From Pollenia angustigena (taxonomy: Eukaryota > Arthropoda > Insecta > Diptera > Polleniidae): a stretch of DNA of 64,000 bases. The first letter of the stretch is position 1, and each line of letters begins with the position of its first letter. The notes beneath the pieces were generated by a model. It was given only the letters and a program-made list of their open reading frames with translations. It did no database searches and was not told the origin of the DNA. Positions 35,049-64,000 of this stretch are shown piece by piece. The stretch covers positions 248,832,830 through 248,896,829 of the forward strand of contig OV884057.1 of the NCBI GenBank assembly GCA_930367215.1, read 5' to 3'. Made by a program: the position numbers and the translations under genes.

Positions 35049-37890
35049 ATGACTTCTCTTCATCCTAATATTGGTCCTATCTTCAGTAGCTCCTATGAGG
35101 TTAATACTGCCTTGTGTCCTAATGAGCTTAAGCTAAATGTTGGGCACTTAAATTGTCAGAGCAACAAGCCTTCTAGTAATTTCTCTAAGCTTGATGAGTT
35201 AAGGTCTGTATTAGTTGGGTCGTTTTTTGATATATTTGCGATCTCTGAATATTGGCTGAAACCATATATATCTAATCGAGCAGTTGAGATATCTGGATAT
35301 AATTTTATTCGTAATGATCGTTTTAACTCGAGAGGTGGTGGTGTTGGCCTTTATGTTTCTACTGGGCTTAAATACAAGACTGTTTTTAAGGTTTCTGATT
35401 TAGGTGTATGTGAATCACTTTTTATTGAGTTGTGCTCTGAAGGTACTACAACCTTAGTTGGAGTTGTCTACCTACCTCATGGTAACTTTGTGTCCTTTGA
35501 AAATTTCCATAATGAACTTTTTTTGAAATATTCCAATATTATTGTAGTTGGAGATTTTAACTATAACTTGTTTCATAGTTCAAAATCTTTTAATGCCCGT
35601 ACTATATGTCAAAGGAATAATTTGTCTATTTTCCATAACTCTAAACCTTCACATTATGATATAGCCCACTGCTCTGAATCGCTAATTGATTTTTGGCTTG
35701 TTAGCAATAGTTCTATGGTTTGTTCCTCTAGTCAGTTTCAATGCCCGTTAATTTCTCATCACGCCTTATTGTTTGCTTCCTTTAATATTAATATTAACAA
35801 AAATATAGAGTTTATAGAATACCGCAATTTTAATGCGCTGAGTTTAGAGGATGTCTATCTTTCGTTGTCTACTTTTGATTTTTCTCGATTTTATTTGGGT
35901 GATGTTGATGATAAGTGCTTTTGCTTATCTTCTTTTTTTGATTCAATTCTAACTTTGGTTCCCTTAGTTAGAAGAAATTTCTCTAATGAGAGGTCTATGT
36001 GGATGAATTCTAGGGAAATTTTATATGCGAAATCACTTAGTCAGCTTGCTTATCGTTCTTATCGTTGTCATCGTTCAGTAACTAATTGGAAAATATTTTG
36101 CAAATACAGAAATAGATCGAAAACTGTTATCAGAAATGCAAAAAGGAGATATTTTTTTAAAATTTTTTATAACAAAGATACTAGGTATATCTGGAAAGTC
36201 TTAAAATCTAATGGCTGCCTGGATGATCAATCCAATGTCTATGAGGGTGAAGTTGATACTTTGAATGCATTCTTTACTGGAAATGCTGATAATGCTATTG
36301 ACAATTTTATTTTTTCGGATGATATAAGTTTCGACACCATTGATTTTCCTAACTCTTTTTCTTTTCACTGTGTTTCGGAACCGGAAGTTGCAGATGCGTT
36401 ACTCAAAGTTAAATCGAATTCTGTTGGTGTTGATAATATTGGAATACGTCTGATTAAGTTGGTCTATCCTGTGGTATCAAACTTAATTCTGTATCTTTTT
36501 AATGCTATCTTAACGACATCTAGTTTTCCTTCTTCTTGGAAAACTATTAAGTGATCCCTTTACCGAAATCTAAAATAATTAATGAACCAGGTGACTTAAG
36601 GCCTATTTCTATACTTCCAACATTATCGAAAGTTTTGGAACATATTATGAGAGATCAAATGCTTAATTCGATATCATCTCGTTTGTACAAAGGACAGTAT
36701 GCATTTCGTAGCGGTTACAATTCTACTTCGATGCTTCTATCTCTTACAGATAGAATTCGTAAATACTTAAATGAGAATAAACTTACCACCCTTATTTCCC
36801 TTGATCTTTCTAATGCTTTTGGTTCAGTTTATCATACTTTAATAATGAAACTTAGAAATGAATTTAATTTTTCAAAATCCGCCTGTAAACTTATATTCTC
36901 ATATCTTGTTGGGAGGTCGCAATTTGTTGAATATAATAGCTTGATTTCGTCCGTTAGTCCGTTATTTTCCGGTATTCCTCAGGGCTCTGTTATGGGCCCT
37001 CTATTGTTTATACTATATATGAATGACCTTTCTTCATACATTAATTTATCATTATGTGAGCTATTTATCTATGCGGATGAGATTTTTCTTCTCTTAAATA
37101 GTAATTTGAATGCACATGATGTTTTGCAATACAATATTAACTACTGCCTGAATCAAATTCATGATTCGACTTTACTTAACTCCTTAGCTCTTAACCCTTA
37201 TAAGTCCAAGGGCATCACGTTTGGGTATAGAAATCAGTTTTTTCCTAGCTTGGATATTGTTCTGGACAATGTGCGGATACAGTTAGTTGATCATATTAAA
37301 TGTCTTGGTGTGCTTTTAGATAATCAACTTTCCTTTGACCCCCCATATTAATCTCCTTAATAGTAAAATTTTTGGTATTCTTCGTAAAATGTATTCATCT
37401 AATTTGTATTTCCCATTACGTGTTAGGTATAATATGGCTCATGCAATGTTGATGTCATCGGTATTATATGATCTCGAAGTTTATTCCGGTACATGTTCCA
37501 CTCGCTTAAGCAGAGTTAAGCGTATAGTTAATAGTATTGTAAGATTTGTCTACAACATTAAGCGTCGTGAGCATATATCTATTTCTGTCCGGCGTTTTCT
37601 TGGGTGTACGTTTGAAAATTATGTGAAATATCGATTGGGTATTTTGTTCTATGGAGTAATTCGGCATCGCAGACCTATTGACCTGTCTAGTTCATTTGTA
37701 TTTACAACATCTGTTAGAAACCCCCAGATTATGATTCCCAGAATTTCCTCATCTTTTTTTTAGTAGGTCTTTTATAGTTAGGATTGCTAGGGTTTGGAAA
37801 TTTTTACCATATTCATTTCGGATATTTTCGCATTCAATTAATGTATTTCGTTTAAAACTATTAGAATTCTTCGCTAATTCTACTTTTTAA
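35049..37890 (+). pseudogene. Retrotransposon ORF2, endonuclease-reverse transcriptase
   Basis: N-terminal APE-type endonuclease: LNVGHLNCQSN, ISEYWLK, VVGDFNYN, and a terminal motif reading LISHHALLF where the family has S-D-H. Reverse transcriptase from about 36420: LRPISILPTLSKVLE, GQYAFRSGYNS, SLDLSNAFGSV (family AFDSV), GIPQGSVMGPLLF, and YADE in place of YADD. A basic C-terminal region follows. Three one-base frame changes occur near 36550, 37340 (in a run of C) and 37755 (in a run of T). Together with the YADE and SHH changes, the copy is probably inactive. Confidence 0.85.
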
Positions 37891-38262
37891 TGATTTTCTA
37901 TATCTCAACTAAATATATTTTAGCACTTTGTAAATTGTATTTCCATTTTAGCTTATTTGGTTGTGCTATTTCCCTCTTAGTTTGTTACTATCTGGATCTT
38001 TTTTAGGATATTTTTCATTTCTTTTTTTTTTTCTCTTTGTTATTTTTTTTTGCGGCTGGGGAGCCATTAACCATTAACTATGATATGTTGTTTTTTGATA
38101 ATAGCTTAATTATTTTTTATTATTATTATTAGATTATTAGTGTACAAATATATAATTTATTGTTAATTTCTCAGGATATATGAACATGTAATATTGTTAT
38201 TTTGGCCTCTAAGGCTTGATATTGCATTAATGAATGAAATAAATAAATAAATAAATAAAAAA

Positions 38263-39084
38263 TTGTTTTGATATTCTTTCTTTTCTCTAACAATATCCAT
38301 ATTGATATTATTTGTAAAAATATATATAAATCCACTTCTGTTAAATAAATATCTTCAAAGGGCATGTGATTTTTGTACAACTCTACGATAGGTATATCAG
38401 ATTCATCCAAAACATTTTTATTCATGAAATAACGTGCTATTTGTAGGCGAGAAAGGAAAAAAATAAAGTGTGTCACGCATACGGCGTCGCCCCCTTACCA
38501 ACAAACTTCGTCTGTCTGCCTTGCACTTGCCACATTGTAAATGGGGACTAAGCGCTCTATACACCACAATACTAGTCGCATATTTAAGCGCAATGAAAAT
38601 TACTTAATATATACATATAGCAAAGGGGGAACTATGACAAATTTTTAAATTGTACCAAATTAGTCACGGTAGTACCACGGTACTTTAGAAGGACAAAATA
38701 TACCAAAAAAAAAAAAAAAAAAATACAATTTTACCAATTGTAACATCCCTGCTATAGATACTGTATTTTTTCTATTGCATTTCTTATTTTAAACTTTTAT
38801 CACGTTTTTTTTTTGTCCAACTGGCTTTCCTGAAATTTTGGAGCAACCTACTTTTGACAGATAACAGCATACTTGAAGTCTGGTCAACCTTGGCAAAAAA
38901 GAAATTGAACTTTTTATAACAAGCATTTTTTTCCTTCGTTATTTATTTATTGAATCTTCATATATTAAATATGAACTAACAATAATTAATCAAATCTCAT
39001 CCGAAAACTTTATTTTATGTCCTGCCAGTGGCAAATAAAAATTTTCTTCATCACGGGTTCTGTCACATAAATAGGTGCTTATCG
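38263..39084. other. Non-coding stretch
   Basis: No gene. It has an 18-base poly(A) run near 38706 and AT-rich sequence. A minus-strand 101-codon frame (38171-38476) overlaps the retrotransposon end and is not recognisable. Confidence 0.4.
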
Positions 39085-39091
39085 CTCATCT

Positions 39092-39251
39092 AAATGGAAA
39101 AGTGCTGCAGTGTCACTTCTCCTTTGCAATCGAGACTAAGGACAGAGTTTCTTCCAATAAGCCAATGAATTTGGATGGCTCTTAGTTTCATTTGAGTTAA
39201 TTTTGCCCCTATATGGCTTTTCCACGTTAAACGGCGATCAAGATGTTTGTA
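39092..39251 (-). pseudogene. Jockey-like reverse transcriptase fragment
   Basis: Minus-strand translation gives HLDRRLTWKSHIGAKLTQMK, then IHWLIGRNSVLSLDCK. 'HLDxRLTWKxHI' and 'WLIGRxSxLSLxxK' are typical of the region after the reverse-transcriptase core in Jockey-clade elements. Only about 50 codons remain, with no stop inside. A remnant with no detectable ends. Confidence 0.75.
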
Positions 39252-39331
39252 TTATTTGATTATTGATTTTGATAGGGGGGCATGATTCCAGACACAAGGG
39301 GAATGTTATATATATATATATCTATCTTCTA

Positions 39332-39608
39332 TCTATATATATAAAAGAGACGTGTTTGTTTGTAATCGCTAAACTCAAAAACTACTGCACCGACTTTGAC
39401 CAAAATTTGTGTGTTTGATGTATGAGGCATGAGGAGTGTTTCTGTGTAGTTTCGCGTTTGTTAAATAAATTGTGCGATTTTTAATAAAATTATTGGTTTA
39501 TTAGGTGTTTTTGCATATATTTGTTTTGAAAATCAATTAAACACGTTCATATTTTATAAAATTTTAAATCTTTACTAAGGGCCAGCAAAGCGGACCGGGT
39601 CCAGCTAG
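39332..39608 (+). mobile_element. Non-autonomous Helitron
   Basis: Starts TCTATATATATAAAAGAGAC and ends GCGGACCGGGTCCAGCTAG. The 5' TC, 3' CTAG (CTRR type), insertion between A (39331) and T (39609), and a small GGACC/GGTCC hairpin just before the end are Helitron hallmarks. 277 bp, no coding sequence. Confidence 0.75.
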
Positions 39609-39999
39609 TATGTTATATAACTTACATAACACTTTTTATAATGGAAAACAAGCTGTACACTTTATTTTGACGCTCATTGTATTTATGTCATCATAAGTGG
39701 GAATCAACCCCAATCGAAGTAGACAAGGAAGCCAAGCAACATCTTGAAGATTATATTGAATAAAAAATCTAATAAATGTGTTGTAATTATTTTTTTTTTT
39801 ATTTATTACTATTATTATTTGTAATTACTATTATTTTCATTTTTTATTAAATTTAAATAGAAAATCAAATAATTCTAATAGTAAACTTTTCTAAGAAAAT
39901 TAAACATTTTATTTAAAAATTTTCTAATTATTCGACAAAAAGATGGAAACAAAAAGGCTTTTTTGTTATATAATACAATAAATACTCAATTTGTATACC

Positions 40000-40525
40000 C
40001 TCCACCATCACAAGTGGGTGAAGGTATACTTAGTTTATCATTCCATGTGAAACTTTTTTATTATACGTCTAAGACCCCATTAATATATTCTGGCTCCTTG
40101 ATTCTAAGTCGATTTTGCCATGTCTTTTTTTGAAAACACTCCGAAAAACTCAAAAGAAATGAACACACTTGGCGTCAAATTGCTTGTAGTTATCCTTATC
40201 AGTTTGAGATTAAAATCCAGCAAAATCGGTTCAGTAAAATTAGAACTATGAATCAAAAATTAAAAATTTCTAATTTGGTTACAAAAACTAACATTAAAAT
40301 GGTGGAATAATGCACGACTGGAAATCATACTGCTAAATTTCGTGAAGATCAGTTAATAGCTTACCCTAGGCCCCATATACACCCTACTCCAGGAAAACAG
40401 TTTAGTACAACTTAAACCGTCACAGTTTTATAGGACTAGAAATCACACTGTCAAAATTCGTGAAGAGCGGTCCATAATTTACCCTAGGCCCCATAATATT
40501 GCATCACGCCTAGTTCTGGATAGAG
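40000..40525 (+). repeat. ATACCCTCCACC-family repeat, diverged copy
   Basis: Begins TATACCCTCCACCATCACAA. Shares TTATCATTCCATGTGAAACT and 'ggaaaacagtttagtac' with the 29.8-kb copy. Two shortened ~150-bp units, no open frame. Confidence 0.75.
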
Positions 40526-40880
40526 TCGCCAGTGACACCGTTTTGACACCACACAACTCGTCAAGAATAGGAACCCCCAGACAACATAATATAAATTCCC
40601 AATATAAATTCCCCTCCTGAAAAGCATTTAAGTTCGGCTTAAATTGTTACGAATCATGATATTTTACTCAAGCTAGTTCAAATTTCTAAAAAGAAAAGCG
40701 TAAAATTTTCCGATTGTCTTTAAACAATTTAATATACATCGGTCTAAACCGCAACCAATTTGAATGCTGACGTCCATTTTTATAAATATAAATTAATAAT
40801 AATAGATTTTTTTTTAATTTAATTATGTCAACTTTACTGCTGATATAATTGTAAATAAGTTGTGTCAAGAAATATGTCTT

Positions 40881-41227
40881 AAGGCTAGATTACACTATTA
40901 TACTTTGTATTAATACATGTCAAAAACTTAAGTAATATGACAAAGTGTGATAGTGTGAATGCAATGTGTCACGAAAATGACAAGTATTAAGAAAAAAGTT
41001 TGACATCCCATACGACTTCATCGTTTTTTGAAAACAATAATACTTTTCATTGGATCAGGGTTGCATTTTATTTCATGAGTGAGTGTGTATACTTTGTGTG
41101 ATGGTGTGAACACAAACTGTCATGTTACATTATATTTTTTTGACAGTCGCAACAAAACTCATTAGATTTCTATCTCACAAAGTATTATGAAATACGTAAG
41201 ACTTGTGAGATAGTGTTATCTAGGCTT
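40881..41227 (+). mobile_element. MITE, AAGGCTAGATTACACTAT ends, copy 1
   Basis: Left AAGGCTAGATTACACTAT, right (reverse complement) AAGCCTAGATAACACTAT. A TA-like flank suggests Tc1/mariner-type mobilisation. An inverted copy of the whole 350 bp is at 56908-57262. Non-coding. Confidence 0.8.
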
Positions 41228-42342
41228 TAGCCGTTAGACAAAAAGGTCTTAAGTCAAGAAAACGCATTTTGAGTTTTTGATTGGCTTTAATTAAATTTGT
41301 TTCTCTTTTGTTTGGCTTTAATCACTTTAGTCTAGCACAACTGCTTCTAATCGTTAGCATCTGCTCTTAGAAAAAAGTCTATGAAATGCACCAAATAAAT
41401 ATTTTACCGAAAAACTACAGTTTCTGTCTTCAGACAGTTTTGCCAAACGCCAAACATATGTCAATTCATATCCGATAAATTATGCAATGTTTAATGCTCT
41501 GAAATTTAAAAGAAGAAGAGTAAACATGTACAGTATTTTTAATTTGTTTAAAGACCCAGTTTTATTGTATTAAAGCGAAAAAAAGTTGTTCCCAGTTGCT
41601 TCAAAAAATTGTATGATTTTATATGCAGAGCAACTGCATAAAAAAATTTTTGGATAAGATTCTGTAAGATATGACGTCAAAAGTTATTTATAAAGAAAAC
41701 GCTTATTCGATTCGAAGAAAATATACAAGTTTTGAAGGAAGTGCTAGGAAATTTGAAAGTGTCTAGAGATTTTATAATGTTCCTTTGACTATAAAGGCAA
41801 ACATCCGTAGAAAGGAAACGTGTTTTCTCATTAAAATCTTCTTGAAAAAAATTAGAAATTGGCTTTCAAACGATTGTTTAAATGCTTATTGGAAAATTAA
41901 ACCCTATTTTAAAAGAAATATTTTGTAATAATTTGTCTAAATAATCTTACTTTTTGGTCTTATATAAATGCTGTTGGCTTTGTATAATTTCTGTGGCAAT
42001 AAGTGCTTAAGTCTATTTGTTTAGTTTTACAAGAGAACATTTTAAAACTTTAAATGTGTCTTTTGCAAATTTACTCCGAATTTAAGAATATCATCAGTTC
42101 TATGTGATATAAATTAAATTATATTTAGCATCGATTTATATTGAGTGGGAATTCCCGGGATCTCGTGAAATTTAAAAATAAATTCCGCTTTCCAGGGAAA
42201 TGAAAAAGTCAGGGAAAAGAAAAACTTTTATCATCAGGCAGATCCATAAATCAGCTTTTACGTAAAGTTGATTAAAATCTTTATTAAAAGAGTTTCCTTT
42301 TTATCTTTTCGTAATTTGCATTGTTTCAATTGATATATCGAT
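41228..42342. other. Non-coding stretch, nothing recognised
   Basis: AT-rich and without open frames of note, protein motifs or clear inverted repeats. Confidence 0.4.
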
Positions 42343-42590
42343 GGCTTAATATAAAAAAGGCGTAACTCGATTTCTTGTAAGTTTACAAGAGAAGAAAAGA
42401 GCCTAATCAAATCCAAACAATTTTAGATATATAACATGTTTAAATGCAATAATTAATACAAAAATGCAACAAATTTTATTTTAAAGCCCCCTGAAATCTT
42501 ATAGCAAGATGCATTTGGCATTTATCTTCCAGAATAAACAAAAAAATCTTTTTTGGAAATAAATGAGTTACGCCTTTTTTATATTAAGTC
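42343..42590. mobile_element. 248-bp MITE flanked by ATCGAT
   Basis: Inverted ends: GGCTTAATATAAAAAAGGCG at the left and, reverse-complemented, GACTTAATATAAAAAAGGCG at the right, both followed by TAACTC. ATCGAT lies on each side (42337-42342, 42591-42596), either a 6-bp duplication or part of the ends. Confidence 0.75.
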
Positions 42591-42744
42591 ATCGATATTA
42601 TTTTCCTTTGTAAAGTTTTCAATAACGCTCCAAATTTCATCAAACTTATAACGATTCCCGAATTTTCTGTTTGAAAAAAATTTGTTCAAAAGGTTTATCG
42701 TTTGAAGAGCAAAATTAAAGATTAAACAAATTCACAAAGAAATC

Positions 42745-42982
42745 AGCAGCCGTATTCTGTAACTCGCTTAGCTAAAGCTAAATCTCGATTGCCTTAGAGA
42801 ATGCAAATTTAAGCGATGGTATTAAAAGCTTAAATTGCGGCGATTGAAGTTTTTATGGCGCTGCCAAATCTAAAAATGCACGTTGTAGTATTGCATTCGT
42901 AGCCAAAAATCGCTAAATCAACTTTTTAAATTTTTAGCGATAGAGATTTAGCTTTAGCGAATTACAGAATACGGCCACATGT
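42745..42982. mobile_element. MITE, GGCCGTATTCTGTAA ends, copy 2
   Basis: Same element as 20630-21042 but without the nested 151-bp MITE. Both copies start AGCAGCCGTATTCTGTAACT. Confidence 0.8.
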
Positions 42983-43323
42983 TTCTTAATTTAAGTTAAA
43001 CTTATTGGTTTTTTTGTTAACTTGGCTTCACTCTTCTTTTCTTATAAATGACAATGGGGTTTAATCACTGAGAAAAAATTTCGTTAAAGGCAAAGAGAAC
43101 ACTTATGTATGTAAAAGAAAGATATTAGAAAATATATAATCGGCTGTTTAAAATATCAAACACAAAAAATGTCAAACGAAAGCAGTAATTAAAAGGAAAA
43201 ATGGAATAAGTCTGTGGTGGCCAAAATCGGGTATGGGGTAGTTTTGCCCACCCCAGCCTCCCTCTAGCTACGCCAATGTTACCACAGGAACTCTTTTAGT
43301 TTTTTTTATTTCGTTTTTAAATG

Positions 43324-43570
43324 TCGCTCATTTGCTGCAAGACCGGCATAACTCAAAAAATTAAATTTTGGAGTTAGAGATGCCAATTTGTTCGCTTTCT
43401 TTTTCTTTATGTTGTGTATTAAATTCATCTTTAAATCTTTCATACTTTCCAAGTTTGAAGAGAATGTGTCTTCTTTTTTTCTAAGTAGTTAGAGCAAATC
43501 AAAAACTTTAAATGCCTTTATCTCGAAATGGATTTTTTTGAGTTATGCCGGTCTTGCAGCAAATGAGCGA
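43324..43570. mobile_element. MITE with 37-bp perfect inverted ends
   Basis: Left TCGCTCATTTGCTGCAAGAC and on to CTCAAAAAA; the right end is the exact reverse complement. 247 bp, no ORF, flanks not clearly duplicated. Confidence 0.8.
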
Positions 43571-44448
43571 TATGTACTAAAAGAATATCATACTCGAACA
43601 AAATGCAAATGTAAACAAAAAAAAAAAAAAAATATTCCAGAACCAGAAATGTACATGTAAAATTATGGTACATAAATAAATATTATTAAATAATAAATAA
43701 AAATTCACTGCCAATTTTTATATAAATATTTATATCAATTTAATATTTAATAATAGCATTTTCCTTGTTAAAGACAACAACCACATGAAAGGAAAATATG
43801 TAAGATGTTACTTCAAAATAAATTTATTATAATACAATAAATATGTTTGGATGTGTATATATTAAACAACAAATTTTAACAATTGTATATCAGTTTAAAA
43901 ACAATTTGAAATAAACAATGAAATGGTTGGAAAAAAGAAGGCACAAACCACACACAAAGGCATAAATAATTCTCGTATGTGCATATAAAATGAACTGGGT
44001 CGATTTTTTAGTTATAAAAATGCAATTTTTTTAAAAAAAAACTAATATTTTTTTAAATACATTTATGTATAATTATATTACACATGTGCGTGCATGTATG
44101 CTTTAGTTATTTAAAAATGTTTATGTCATGTGCTCTACATAAATAAATTTATTTACAATTTTGTGTTTTAGAAATTGAAATTTTTGGAAATTCATACACA
44201 CGAACGCACACTTGCATACACGTCACAAAATGCATATTTATTTTTTCGATTGATCGATGGCCCATTACAATTCTTTATAATTTCAATTATTTCAATAAAT
44301 TTTTATATTTTATTATAATTTCAGTTACGCATAATTGACGACAGCATTAGCACAGAAACAGAGCGAAAAGGAATAAAGGCATTCAAATATAAAATTAAAG
44401 TTCAATAACACTTATTGCAATTACAGGCAGCATTAAGCCATTTAAACA
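43571..44448. other. Upstream region of the host gene
   Basis: AT-rich, no repeats recognised. It should hold the 5' untranslated region of the gene starting at 44449. TATATTTT (44304) with TCAGTT (44321) could be a weak TATA/initiator pair, and CAATTACAG at 44418-44426 could equally be a splice acceptor for an upstream non-coding exon. Neither can be settled from sequence. Confidence 0.3.

Positions 44449-64000
<19,552 letters not shown>

Larger units (their letters stand above)
33390..38262 (+). mobile_element. Near full-length non-LTR retrotransposon, CR1/Jockey group
   Basis: Structure in order: presumed 5' leader, ORF1 with a PHD-type zinc finger, a 630-bp gap, ORF2 with endonuclease and reverse transcriptase, an AT-rich 3' region, and a short AAAT-repeat tail (38235-38262). 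The coding parts are broken only by single-base frame changes and a few substitutions, so it is a comparatively young copy. It sits immediately right of the element ending at 33341. I could not define a target duplication. Confidence 0.85.

Noticed and set aside
36551..37351. Separate intact reverse-transcriptase gene
   Set aside because: It is one piece of the broken ORF2, with the reading frame continuing on both sides after one-base changes.

Overview
This is an AT-rich eukaryotic window with introns, dense nested transposable elements (TEs) and no operons. The repeat types (Tc1/mariner, hAT, Helitron-like, CR1/Jockey-like and RTE-like elements, plus an 'ATACCCTCCACC' dispersed repeat) suggest a higher dipteran insect, probably a calyptrate fly. 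That placement is inferred from repeat flavour, not from a marker gene.

Layout. 1-44.4 kb holds no host gene I can support. It is layered transposon debris: a hammerhead-ribozyme-like motif (125-163); a near-perfect 48-bp hairpin (1447-1549); a hAT element with an exact 8-bp target duplication (1699-2859); a repeat split by a 1.7-kb transposon (about 2905-5122); a foldback element with modular arms (10738-12531); a palindrome and a 120-bp tandem array (15.0-16.05 kb); a deleted mariner (16698-17455) inside hAT debris; a Helitron-like element next to a foldback-like element with minisatellite arms (18.0-19.9 kb); many MITEs; a Tc1-like element (23.4-25.7 kb); and an almost full-length CR1/Jockey-group retrotransposon (about 33.4-38.26 kb).

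44.45-64.0 kb is one host gene on the plus strand, incomplete at the right edge. Four exons with GT-AG introns in consistent phase join into 520 codons without a stop. The product has a signal peptide, several N-glycosylation sequons, a short proline-rich linker and long coiled-coil-like stretches. I do not recognise the gene. Intron 1 (about 14.1 kb) is swollen by TEs, including an RTE-like retrotransposon split by a three-level nest and a 2.7-kb inverted-repeat transposon that carries a mariner and a MITE. Intron 3 carries an RNase H-bearing non-LTR retrotransposon fragment in sense orientation. Its CCTAA-repeat tail ends about 40 bp before the exon 4 acceptor.

The most interesting signal is a pair of hammerhead-ribozyme-like motifs. 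The copy at 53602-53642 lies inside a 130-bp insertion bounded by an exact 14-bp target duplication, and the homologous element at 32.55-33.34 kb supplies the empty site. This suggests a tiny ribozyme-bearing retroposed unit. Both motifs carry one extra A relative to the textbook core, so catalysis is unproven.
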